A stretch of 32,476 nucleotides of DNA from Fimenecus sp045531435 (GTDB lineage: Bacteria > Bacillota > Clostridia > Oscillospirales > Acutalibacteraceae). The stretch spans positions 1-32,476 of the forward strand of contig JAZSDZ010000115.1 of the NCBI GenBank assembly GCA_045531435.1, written 5' to 3'. The notes under the pieces are model-generated. The model had not been told where the DNA came from and searched no databases. It worked only from the letters and a program-made list of their open reading frames with translations. The number at the start of each line of letters is the position of its first letter. Within the stretch, counting starts at the first letter, position 1. The translations under genes were made by a program, and so were the position numbers. Positions 14,545 through 22,526 of the stretch are shown one piece after another.

Positions 14545-15930
14545 TTATTTTGCAAATGTTCCTTTCCAGTCACCGGGTTCGGCATTATAAAGCACCTCAA
14601 GGAGGACATCAAGGATTTCTGCTATTTTATCTGAACCCTTTACAGGCTTGATAATTTTCTTTACTCGTTTGTTGAAAAGTGCCCACATAGCAAGATATTC
14701 AGGTGTGTATGGGTCATAAGGCTCGTCACCTTTGTAAATGTTTGTAACACACTCTAAAATAAAATCTTTAACATTTCTGTCTTTTATTGTTTCGTGAATG
14801 TACTTGCTGATTCCAAAGATTTTACCTATAGTTTGAAAAGTTGCCTTCTGTAAAAATTTTCCGAGCGGCACAAGGACAGGCTCTGCCTTATATATAATTT
14901 CAGGAGTCATACTGAAGGACGTTGAAAGCTCAGCAAGCTTATCTATATCATAAGCCATTGAGTCGAATATGGCATTGAGGAACTGTAAAAAGTTCTCCTT
15001 TGTGTATTCGTCAACTGTTTTGCCCTGTAAATCCCAATCGAAACTGTCAATCTTTACACTGTCAACCTGTACTTCAGTTTCTGTCATGACAACCTTACGC
15101 ATTGCATTCGGGTAGCCAACAGCAGAGCAAGTATTGATATCGTAAAAATCATTACCCTTTGCTGTTGTCATTTTCGCAATATTCATCATGTGAGTATGAC
15201 CTGTGAAAACGAATTTAACCCCATTATCTGCAAGGAATTCTGATGTTTTTTCATATTCACCAAGCATATCTCTCATACTGAAAAGAGGATAAATAGGGCT
15301 TGGTGGTAAAACAGGATGATGAGTTACTGCAAAAATGTAGTCGCCATTAGCTTTTGCATCGTCAATCTGTTCTTTTATCCATTCAAAGCAGTCGTCATAA
15401 TAACCACAGAAGAATTCATCACCATCGTCATTAAGGCAAAGAAGTCTGTAACCATCCTGAAGCTTAACACAGTAAGAATGGCTTGGTTTATGTAATGAAA
15501 TTGCATCTGAAAGACCAAAATCGTGATAAATTTCTAAAAGTTCATCGCGCTCTGTACGGGTTGCTGTCAAAAGCTCATCACCGACACATTTTTCAGCCTT
15601 ACCTGTACCATTACCATTTTCCATATAGTAATCGTGAGTACCTGTTGTAAGATAAACCTTTTTCCCTGCATCCTTGAGTCGATACAATTTAGGAAGCAAG
15701 TCCTTGTGGCTTTCCATAGCACCGTTACAAGTTACGTCACCTGTAATTAAAACGATATTTGTTTCCTTATCCTCGATAATTTTATTGAAGTAAGCGTCAA
15801 TTATTGCACCTGTTTCCTTAAGGCATTTCTGGTCAGAAAGGCAGATTTTTTCAAAAGCTTTTCCTTCTGTACCAAGTTCGAGTGCATAGTGGTGTAAGTC
15901 AGTTATTTGGTAAAATTTTAAATCAGCCAT
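14545..15930 (-). CDS. Cytoplasmic calcineurin-like metallophosphoesterase
   Basis: A 461-residue protein with the five metallophosphoesterase blocks in order: ITDLHH (D11, H13), LITGDVTCNG, TTGTHDYY (a variant of GNHD), AVTHHPVLPP and FTGHTHMMN. There is no signal peptide, so it should act inside the cell. The C-terminal 170 residues are a family-specific extension with no recognised domain. The ATG at 15930 is preferred: AGGTGA lies six bases upstream, whereas the in-frame GTG at 15936 abuts it. The gap to the symporter stop is two bases, so it is the last gene of the murE-like > small membrane protein > symporter > phosphoesterase operon. The substrate is unknown; the context hints at a phosphorylated glycoside or nucleotide-linked cell-wall intermediate. 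Confidence 0.85.
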   Translation of the reverse strand: MADLKFYQITDLHHYALELGTEGKAFEKICLSDQKCLKETGAIIDAYFNKIIEDKETNIVLITGDVTCNGAMESHKDLLPKLYRLKDAGKKVYLTTGTHDYYMENGNGTGKAEKCVGDELLTATRTERDELLEIYHDFGLSDAISLHKPSHSYCVKLQDGYRLLCLNDDGDEFFCGYYDDCFEWIKEQIDDAKANGDYIFAVTHHPVLPPSPIYPLFSMRDMLGEYEKTSEFLADNGVKFVFTGHTHMMNIAKMTTAKGNDFYDINTCSAVGYPNAMRKVVMTETEVQVDSVKIDSFDWDLQGKTVDEYTKENFLQFLNAIFDSMAYDIDKLAELSTSFSMTPEIIYKAEPVLVPLGKFLQKATFQTIGKIFGISKYIHETIKDRNVKDFILECVTNIYKGDEPYDPYTPEYLAMWALFNKRVKKIIKPVKGSDKIAEILDVLLEVLYNAEPGDWKGTFAK

Positions 15931-15932
15931 AA

Positions 15933-17330
15933 TCACTCACCTAACGCTCTTTTTTCAATAATATAGTCATGAACTTTGTCAGCGAGTTCACCGTAAACCT
16001 TAAATTTCTTTCTGAAAACTATAAGAGAAGCAAGGAAGAAAAGCATTGGTATACCGAAACAGATAATACCGATACCTGTTTTTGTAGATTCGTTTACAAT
16101 CTTGACTGTTGTAATCTGCTCGTTATAATTCATAAGGCCAAGACCACCAAAAAGAACAATAGTCTGGATTGTATATGCCATTTTCTGCAAGAAACCTTTC
16201 ATTGAGAAAGTAATACTTTCACTTCTTTCTCCATTCTTGTATTCACCGTAGTCAACAATGTCAGCAAGGAAAATTGTCTGTGATACAAACATTGAAGAAA
16301 CACCAACTGATGCAAGAATATAGCAAACATCCATAATCACAACATTGAGTTTAAGGATTGGTCCTGTTATGAGCATAAGAGCATAGCCTGCGATTGCTGT
16401 GCAAAGTGAAATTGTGTATGTAGTCCTCTTTGAGAACCATTTTGAAAGAACAGGAACAACAAGAAGACCAAGGACAGAGCCTACTGTACCGATTGTCTGG
16501 AAAAGTGACTGTAATTTTGAGTCACCCAATGAATCTGTGAAATAGTAAACTGCAGTTGAGCTTGTTAGGTACCAACCTGCATTTGAAAGCATTGCAAATA
16601 CGATAAATGCAACAAGCTGGTCATTACTCCTGATAACATCAAAAATCTGTTTAAGGCTGAACTTTTTCTTTTCGCCATAGACAACATTTGTTTCTTTTGT
16701 AATAAGGATACATACAAGAGCAAAGAATACCAGAGCAATACCACAAACACCTGCCCAACGTGAGAAGCCACTTGCACTATATCCCTTCGCATCTGTCATA
16801 CCACTTGAAAGCATAGGACAGATAATAGGAGTTAAAATTGAAATAATTCCCTGACCGATACCTGAAAATGTACGAGCAACAGTCGCAACAAGATTTCTCT
16901 CTTTTTCTTCACTTGTAAATGAAGGCACCATTGACCAATATGGAATATCAGCCATTGTGTTTGTCATACCCCAAGCAACATACATAACGCCTATATAAAT
17001 GTAAAGTGGAAGACCACTCATACCGAATGATGTAAACAAAAGAAACAGTACAACTGCGTTACAACAAGCACCGATTAAAATCCAAGGACGATATTTACCC
17101 ATTTTTGTTCGTGTGTTATCAACAATAGTACCCATCATAGGGTCGTTGATTCCGTCCCAGATTCTTGCAAGTGGAGTAATGAGAAGTAAAAATGCTTCCT
17201 CAAGACCCAACACACTTGAAAGGTAGTAAGAAAGATATGAATAGAACATACCATAACTTAAATCAAGACCGATTGCACCGACGCCATAGCCCAATGCAGT
17301 CTTTAAAATAGAATTAGTTTTCTTTGCCAT
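15933..17330 (-). CDS. GPH-family (MelB-like) cation symporter, first copy
   Basis: A 465-residue, 12-span transporter of the glycoside-pentoside-hexuronide:cation symporter family in the major facilitator superfamily. The diagnostic loop after span 2 reads ARIWDGINDPMMGTIVDN followed by TRTKMGKYRPWIL, and the DIVDYGEYKNGERSE block appears in the second half. It should import a sugar or glycoside with Na+ or H+; the substrate cannot be read from sequence. The ATG at 17330 overlaps the preceding small gene by 17 bases, and GAGGTGA within that gene's last codons is the likely ribosome site, suggesting coupling. It shares an operon with a MurE-like ligase and a phosphoesterase, unusual company for a simple sugar carrier. 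Confidence 0.88.
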   Translation of the reverse strand: MAKKTNSILKTALGYGVGAIGLDLSYGMFYSYLSYYLSSVLGLEEAFLLLITPLARIWDGINDPMMGTIVDNTRTKMGKYRPWILIGACCNAVVLFLLFTSFGMSGLPLYIYIGVMYVAWGMTNTMADIPYWSMVPSFTSEEKERNLVATVARTFSGIGQGIISILTPIICPMLSSGMTDAKGYSASGFSRWAGVCGIALVFFALVCILITKETNVVYGEKKKFSLKQIFDVIRSNDQLVAFIVFAMLSNAGWYLTSSTAVYYFTDSLGDSKLQSLFQTIGTVGSVLGLLVVPVLSKWFSKRTTYTISLCTAIAGYALMLITGPILKLNVVIMDVCYILASVGVSSMFVSQTIFLADIVDYGEYKNGERSESITFSMKGFLQKMAYTIQTIVLFGGLGLMNYNEQITTVKIVNESTKTGIGIICFGIPMLFFLASLIVFRKKFKVYGELADKVHDYIIEKRALGE

Positions 17331-17517
17331 AACCCATTCTCACCTCATCAATTTTTGCATTTAACTCTTGTTCGATTTCGGAAAACTCGCGGGAATAATC
17401 TCCCTGTTTTTCCTGATATTTTGAAAGCGCAAGGCTCAAAACACCTACTGTAGCAGTTACAAACGGCACTACCTTGGCGATTTTAATTACTGTCTTAACA
17501 GTATCCTTTGCACTCAT
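17314..17517 (-). CDS. Small membrane protein of unknown function in the murE-like operon
   Basis: A 67-residue protein with one hydrophobic stretch (about residues 15-32, VVPFVTATVGVLSLALS) and a charged, probably helical C-terminal half (YQEKQGDYSREFSEIEQELNAKIDEVR). I do not recognise the family. Its ATG overlaps the murE-like stop codon (TAATG), with a GGGG ribosome site five bases upstream, and its end overlaps the symporter by 17 bases. This tight packing is good evidence that it is a real gene. It may be a partner or assembly factor for the symporter or the ligase; that is inference. Confidence 0.65.
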   Translation of the reverse strand: MSAKDTVKTVIKIAKVVPFVTATVGVLSLALSKYQEKQGDYSREFSEIEQELNAKIDEVRMGYGKEN

Positions 17518-19025
17518 TAAAACCCCTGCCTTTCGTCATATTCTTTAAGACATCTTTTTGCAATTACTGCATCCGATTCATAATTTTCAGACACAAGTCC
17601 TCGTTTCTGATGTGTTTCTGCACCTTTTCCTGCAAGAATTACAACTGCTGTATCCTTAACATCTTCAATTGCAGTTTTTATTGCAGTTTCACGGTCATAA
17701 ATCACTTTGTATTTGCCTTTTCCGCCAACACCATCAATATAACCTGTGATTTCAGCACAAATATCTTCAATTTTTTCTTCAGCCGGGTCATCCTCTGTAA
17801 CATAAATGAAATCTGCCATATTTCCGCTGACTTCAGCCATACCTTTTCTACGGACAATAGCCTTGTTTCCCGGACACCCAAACAGAATTGAAACAGGTCT
17901 GTCTTTATACTCTTGTTTCATTGAAGAAATAATCGTTTCAAAGCTTAATTCATTGTGAGCATAGTCAACAATCACAGCAATTTTTTCATCCTTACTTTCA
18001 TATATTTCCATTCGACCTGCAGTTTTTGCATTATAAAGTCCGTTGTAAATATATTTATGATTGATACCAAGAATTTCTGCGACACTTATTGCACAAAGTG
18101 CGTTTTCAACATTAAAAAGTCCCGGCATCGAAAGTCTGAAATCCCTTTCAAATGATTTTGTTCTTACTGAAAAAACTGTTTCCGACCCATCCTTATGAAT
18201 ATTGGAGCCGTAAACATCAGCATCGGGATTTTTGTGACTGAAGGTGACAACTCGTTTTGCATTTTTTGACGCTTCAATCACTCTGTCTCTAAGGTCTGAA
18301 TCAAGATTCACAACTGCCGTATCACATTGAGTAAACAATTTCATTTTCGAAGTGAAATAATCCTCAAAATCAGGATGCTCATTTGCACTTATGTGGTCAA
18401 CACCAATATTAAGATAACAACCGATTTTGAAATTCACACCTTCTGTTCTTCCATACTTCAATGCCTGAGAAGAAACCTCCATTGTGAAATACTCAGTACC
18501 ACTCTGCACAGCATTATGGAAATGATTGTGAAGTTCAAAAGGCTCAGGCGTTGTAAGTGTGCTCGGTTTACGGACAATTCCATCGTAAATTTCAAGTGTG
18601 GATGCAAGTCCGCTTTCCTTTTTACCAGTTTCTTTTAGATATTCGTCAAGAATAAACTTTATATAATATGCAGTTGTACTTTTACCTTTTGTTCCTGTGA
18701 TTCCGATTAAGTTAAGCTTGTCCCAAGCCTCCTTATAAAAGAAATTTGCAGTCGAATACAAAGCTTTACGAATATCAGATACCACAATGCACGGCACATC
18801 AACCTGGTATTTTTTCAGTGAAACATATGCCACAGCACCCTTTTTTAGTGCATCGTGTAAAAACTTTTCGTTAAAATGCTCACCCTTACAGAAAAACAAT
18901 GTGTTTTCCGTCACTTCCCTTGAATCATAGGAAATATTTTCAACGAACACATCCAAATCACAACAATTTTCTACTAATATGGAGTTTTGTTCAAAAAGGT
19001 CAACAAATGCTTTTATTTTTTCCAT
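17517..19025 (-). CDS. MurE-like Mur ligase (UDP-MurNAc-tripeptide synthetase family)
   Basis: A 502-residue Mur ligase with all three domains: an N-terminal UDP-MurNAc-binding domain (DSREV at 34-38, LFFCKG), an ATPase core (GITGTKGKST, 108-117; MEVSSQALK; the carbamylated-lysine block YFTSKMKLF), and a C-terminal domain with AGRME (336-340), VDYAHN (353-358) and TEDDPAEE (410-417). The last block is normally DNPR in meso-diaminopimelate-adding MurE. DDPA lacks the arginine that holds the second carboxylate and fits the D(D/N)P(N/A) form of lysine-type enzymes. It may therefore add another amino acid, or be a second, specialised MurE; no dcw neighbours are present. The ATG at 19025 follows GGAGG by five bases. 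First gene of its operon. Confidence 0.82.
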   Translation of the reverse strand: MEKIKAFVDLFEQNSILVENCCDLDVFVENISYDSREVTENTLFFCKGEHFNEKFLHDALKKGAVAYVSLKKYQVDVPCIVVSDIRKALYSTANFFYKEAWDKLNLIGITGTKGKSTTAYYIKFILDEYLKETGKKESGLASTLEIYDGIVRKPSTLTTPEPFELHNHFHNAVQSGTEYFTMEVSSQALKYGRTEGVNFKIGCYLNIGVDHISANEHPDFEDYFTSKMKLFTQCDTAVVNLDSDLRDRVIEASKNAKRVVTFSHKNPDADVYGSNIHKDGSETVFSVRTKSFERDFRLSMPGLFNVENALCAISVAEILGINHKYIYNGLYNAKTAGRMEIYESKDEKIAVIVDYAHNELSFETIISSMKQEYKDRPVSILFGCPGNKAIVRRKGMAEVSGNMADFIYVTEDDPAEEKIEDICAEITGYIDGVGGKGKYKVIYDRETAIKTAIEDVKDTAVVILAGKGAETHQKRGLVSENYESDAVIAKRCLKEYDERQGF

Positions 19026-19082
19026 CTTGTCCTCCAAAAATCATTTATAGTATATGATACCACAAGAAAAAAATATATGCAA

Positions 19083-19119
19083 TAAAAAATGAGGACAGAC
19101 TACATAGTAGTTTGCCCTC
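19083..19119 (-). terminator. Terminator after the GPH symporter/unknown-protein unit
   Basis: On the minus strand 19119-19107 pairs with 19103-19091 (13 base pairs, including one G-U and one mismatch) around a three-base loop, followed by ATTTTTTATT. It lies just after the stop at 19129 and separates this unit from the murE-like operon. Confidence 0.75.
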
Positions 19120-19128
19120 CATACAATT

Positions 19129-20049
19129 TTATTTATAGAAATTATAAAGCGAAGCTGTATCAACTGTTGTATTATCAACATACCAGAAATCCTTGATTTT
19201 AACAACCGTTACATTTGTCTCTGCAACTGTTTCGCCGTCATCAGTTTTAACCTGAACAGTAAAGTTTTTTGCATCTGTAATATCATCAAGACTTACGTCA
19301 TATGTTTCAAGTGCTTTAACATCAATTTTTGCTTTTACTTCATCAACTGATGTTTTATTTTCTTCTTTAACTGTTGCTGCGAATTTATAATCTTCACCAT
19401 AAACAGTCTGATAAGCACCTGTGCTTTCTTCACTCAGTGTAACACCTGAATTTTCGTCAACTATAAATTCAGTACCTGTAAGGCTATCGCCATAAGTTTT
19501 TACATTTGCTTCAAGAGCAGTAAACATAACTTCGTCTGACATATACTTGTCACCGAAAAGTGTTTCACGCTTTTCAACCAACGCATTAAAATACTCTGTG
19601 TATATCTTATCGTAATTATCCCATCCGTTTGCAACAAGGCTTACATATACAGGATACATTTCATCAATAAGCTTACCGTTAAGGCTACCATCATCATTAA
19701 GTGTCTTTTCACCTTTGAAGGATTCATCATCATACCCTTTAAGGTCATCAAGGTCACCACCGACAACATAACCCTCTGTATCACGATAAATTACAGGATA
19801 CATATAATACACACGGATAAAATCGCCATATTTGTAGTTTTTACTTGGAAGTGCATTCTTATATGCATTGTATCCGTCACCCGTCTGAACAATTGTATCA
19901 ACATAAGTTCTTGCAACTTCGTCAGGATGGAAGCCTGTATATTTTGCCTTGAAGGTAAGAGTTGTAATAACGAGGAGTGCTGCTAAAATTGCCACAAACA
20001 CAATTATTGCATATGCTTTGAAATTAAAAGTTTTTTCTTTATTAGCCAT
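19129..20049 (-). CDS. Membrane-anchored extracytoplasmic protein of unknown function
   Basis: A 306-residue protein with one N-terminal membrane span (about residues 12-31, AYAIIVFVAILAALLVITTL) after a short positive tail, so the rest is outside the cell. I do not recognise the domain. The outer part is rich in tyrosine, aspartate and threonine, and its C-terminal third (from about 215) looks like a small beta-rich fold ending in KIKDFWYVDNTTV. There is no lipobox. AAAGGAGGT seven bases before the ATG overlaps the stop of the upstream GPH symporter (14-base gap), so the two are co-transcribed. A role as a partner of the symporter or in cell-surface binding is only inference. The gene ends at a clear terminator. 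Confidence 0.7.
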   Translation of the reverse strand: MANKEKTFNFKAYAIIVFVAILAALLVITTLTFKAKYTGFHPDEVARTYVDTIVQTGDGYNAYKNALPSKNYKYGDFIRVYYMYPVIYRDTEGYVVGGDLDDLKGYDDESFKGEKTLNDDGSLNGKLIDEMYPVYVSLVANGWDNYDKIYTEYFNALVEKRETLFGDKYMSDEVMFTALEANVKTYGDSLTGTEFIVDENSGVTLSEESTGAYQTVYGEDYKFAATVKEENKTSVDEVKAKIDVKALETYDVSLDDITDAKNFTVQVKTDDGETVAETNVTVVKIKDFWYVDNTTVDTASLYNFYK

Positions 20050-20063
20050 CTTCGTTACCTCCT

Positions 20064-21542
20064 TTAAGCATTTTCCACATCAACGATTGTTCCTGCCTGA
20101 GCACGGCGTTCTGCGAGTGCCTTTGTAATCATTTCCTTCTTTTCGCCAACCATATCATAAAAAAGAATCGGCACACCCTGAAGAATAACGAAAATTGCAG
20201 GAATAATTGTGTAAATCATAAGCAATTTATTGAGTGTGCCCTCTGTCTGCTGAGCATAAGCCACATTAGGATCAGTTGAAACCATATATCCTGACCAGGT
20301 GTAAAGAAGCCAAGGGCCAAGACCTTTTGTGAATGCAGATGCAATCTTTGAGAAAAGTCCGTAACCTGCATAAGCAAGACCTTCAGAACGCTTACCTGTC
20401 TTATATTCAATTTCATCAACACAGTCTGCAATCATAATATTAGGTGTAACATTTGTGTTACCATGCTGAAGACCGCAGAAGAAATTAAGAATAAGGAACG
20501 GAATAATAAGTCCGTCATTAAAACCGATTCCGCGTGAAACAAGGAAAAGAATTGCCATTGAAGATGCACCATATAAACAGAAAAGAATAAATGTCTGTTT
20601 TGTGCTGAACTTTTTAAGAACAAAGTTTACAAGGAGAGTACCTACTGCCGTACCTATACCCATTGGGAGAAGAAGTGCAAGCTTCAAGTCCTTTGAACCC
20701 AAGAGGAAAACTGCTATGTAAAGTGAAACTGTTCCGTAAACACCACGACCGAAGCCTGTAAGTTTTGTAAGGGAAACCATAAGAAGATTCTTATTTGTAA
20801 AAACAACCTTGACAGCATCCTTAAGGCTTACCTTTTCCTGGGTGAAAGGAACTCTTTCCTTGTTGTTTGCAAAGAAAATCATTGTGAAAAGAATAAGTCC
20901 TAATGCACAGACTGCAGTTGAAATAACAAGGTCAAGACCCTGTCCTTCTGCATTTTTGAACTGTTGCTGTCCCATAACTGCTTTCATTACAAGACCTACA
21001 ACGAGAATAACAACCATACCACCTGATTGACCTACAGAACGAAGGAAAGATGCTATTGAAATAGCAGTTGAACGCTCTGACGGATTTGGTGAACAGAGTG
21101 AACCGAAGCAGTTTGCCGGACTTTCAACAGCACAACAGAATGCTGTATAAAGTGAATAAATCACAAACATCCATACAACTGCCAACACCTGATTATCTGT
21201 ATTCGGAGCAACGAAAACGAGCATTGAAATCAATGCCAATGGAATAACGCCAAAACCTACCCAAGGCTTAACCTTACCCATTTTTGTCTTTGTGTTGTCA
21301 ACAAGATAACCGATAACAAGCTCACAGATAGCTCCTACAAAACCCGCTACAAGGAACACTGTCGAAATCATATTCGCCATAAAGTCCGAATCGAAACCTT
21401 TGCCCTTAAAAGCAAAATCAGCAAAAAATGTAGCTGTGTAGTCAGGCATCCAACCTGTTAAAAGAGCTACACCAAAAAGACCTATGCCGAAAGTTGCAAT
21501 TTCTGATTTTTTCATGTACTTCTGATTTGTTTTATCTGACAT
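20064..21542 (-). CDS. GPH-family (MelB-like) cation symporter, second copy
   Basis: A 492-residue, 12-span transporter. It carries the GPH loop ELVIGYLVDNTKTKMGKVKP after span 2 and the ADCVDEIEYKTGKRSEGLAY block in the second half. It is clearly a different branch from the symporter at 15933-17330: the N-terminus has a long extracytoplasmic loop (DYTATFFADFAFKGKGFDSD) and the overall identity looks low. The substrate is unknown. The ATG at 21542 follows GAGGA with six bases between. It has its own promoter overlapping the end of the DUF554 gene and is co-transcribed with the anchored unknown protein downstream. Two GPH carriers within 6 kb point to glycoside or uronate use, consistent with the pectin genes. 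Confidence 0.88.
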   Translation of the reverse strand: MSDKTNQKYMKKSEIATFGIGLFGVALLTGWMPDYTATFFADFAFKGKGFDSDFMANMISTVFLVAGFVGAICELVIGYLVDNTKTKMGKVKPWVGFGVIPLALISMLVFVAPNTDNQVLAVVWMFVIYSLYTAFCCAVESPANCFGSLCSPNPSERSTAISIASFLRSVGQSGGMVVILVVGLVMKAVMGQQQFKNAEGQGLDLVISTAVCALGLILFTMIFFANNKERVPFTQEKVSLKDAVKVVFTNKNLLMVSLTKLTGFGRGVYGTVSLYIAVFLLGSKDLKLALLLPMGIGTAVGTLLVNFVLKKFSTKQTFILFCLYGASSMAILFLVSRGIGFNDGLIIPFLILNFFCGLQHGNTNVTPNIMIADCVDEIEYKTGKRSEGLAYAGYGLFSKIASAFTKGLGPWLLYTWSGYMVSTDPNVAYAQQTEGTLNKLLMIYTIIPAIFVILQGVPILFYDMVGEKKEMITKALAERRAQAGTIVDVENA

Positions 21543-21577
21543 AAAAAATCCTCACTTTCTCTTATTCATAATACTTT

Positions 21578-21606
21578 ATTGTACAACAAAATTTAAGTCA
21601 AAGCAA
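21578..21606 (-). promoter_or_regulatory. Promoter for the second GPH symporter
   Basis: TTGCTT (21606-21601), a 17-base spacer and TACAAT (21583-21578) on the minus strand, about 35 bases before the ATG. The -35 and part of the spacer lie inside the end of the DUF554 gene. Confidence 0.5.
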
Positions 21607-22327
21607 ATAAATATTTTCCTAAAACATAAAATACAGGAATAAGTAATGCCGGGAGAAGATTTCCTACTCTGATTTTCTTACCAAAAGTAATATTTATACC
21701 GACACAGAAAATAAGTGCAGAACCCACATATGAAAGGTAACCGATTAATTCATCGTTTATAATATTCCCTGCAAAATGACCTAAAAGCGTTATACTTCCC
21801 TGATAAACAAAAATTGCGATAGCTGAACAAATTGCACCTAAACCATATGTAGATGTCATAATGGCAACAATAACAAGGTCGAGAACTGCTTTAGCTGTAA
21901 GCATAGAATAATCCCCTATAAGTCCGTCCTGAATTGAGCCGACAATAGCCATTGCACCAACACAGATAATAAGAGATGTGTTTACAAAGCCGTCAACAAA
22001 CTTATTATCCTTTTCAGCGTGAAGCACCTTTTTAAGTTTTTCACCGAGATTATCCATTCGTTTTTCAATATTAATAAATTCGCCAATAAGTCCGCCAAGA
22101 ACAAATGAGAAAATAAGAAGCATTGTTCCCTGAGTCTGAATTTTACCATCAATAACAGTCAGCATTCCTTGTAAAGTGCCTGTTACACCGATAAATATTG
22201 TCGAAACACCACAGGCTGACATTAGAGTTTTTTCATACCTTTCAGAAATACCCTTTTTAAAAAGCAGTCCTATTAACCCGCCTAATACTACTAAACTTGT
22301 GTTGATTATTGTACCTAAGCCAAACAT
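21593..22327 (-). CDS. DUF554 family membrane protein (YdfK/YqgA-like)
   Basis: A 244-residue polytopic membrane protein with about seven spans. The family pattern is clear: an N-terminal GLGTIINTSLVVLGGLIGLLFK segment, GVSTIFIGVTGTLQGM, a SFVLGGLIGEFINIE block, then FVNTSLIICVGAMAIVGSIQDG and a GSALIFCVGINI stretch near the end. Members are putative transporters of unknown substrate. The ATG at 22327 has GGATGTGA, one base from GGAGGTGA, just upstream. The frame extends 19 codons further to 22384, but that part is the promoter. Monocistronic in appearance, with the following GPH gene carrying its own promoter. Confidence 0.85.
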   Translation of the reverse strand: MFGLGTIINTSLVVLGGLIGLLFKKGISERYEKTLMSACGVSTIFIGVTGTLQGMLTVIDGKIQTQGTMLLIFSFVLGGLIGEFINIEKRMDNLGEKLKKVLHAEKDNKFVDGFVNTSLIICVGAMAIVGSIQDGLIGDYSMLTAKAVLDLVIVAIMTSTYGLGAICSAIAIFVYQGSITLLGHFAGNIINDELIGYLSYVGSALIFCVGINITFGKKIRVGNLLPALLIPVFYVLGKYLFALT

Positions 22328-22351
22328 TTTTTCACATCCAAAAAATAATGG

Positions 22352-22384
22352 AATGATTATATCATTTATACACACTTTTTTCAA
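22352..22384 (-). promoter_or_regulatory. Promoter of the DUF554 gene with a palindrome over the -10
   Basis: TTGAAA (22384-22379), a 17-base spacer and TATAAT (22361-22356) on the minus strand, with extended TG. The -10 lies in the perfect palindrome AATGATATAATCATT (22352-22366), which could be an operator. Confidence 0.65.
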
Positions 22385-22417
22385 TCAAAATTATTCTGTT
22401 TTTGTTTGAAAATTCTA

Positions 22418-22445
22418 TTGAAAAAATTTTTTATTATGTTACAAT
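22418..22445 (+). promoter_or_regulatory. Promoter of the decarboxylase beta-subunit gene
   Basis: TTGAAA (22418-22423), a 16-base spacer and TACAAT (22440-22445) with extended TG (TGTTACAAT). The leader would be about 75 bases. Confidence 0.55.
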
Positions 22446-22526
22446 ACATTCATAATGGAGTAAATTGGGGTTTTATCAATTCCACTTTATTTCATGGAAG
22501 ATAAAAATGAAGGAGAAAGAAAAATT

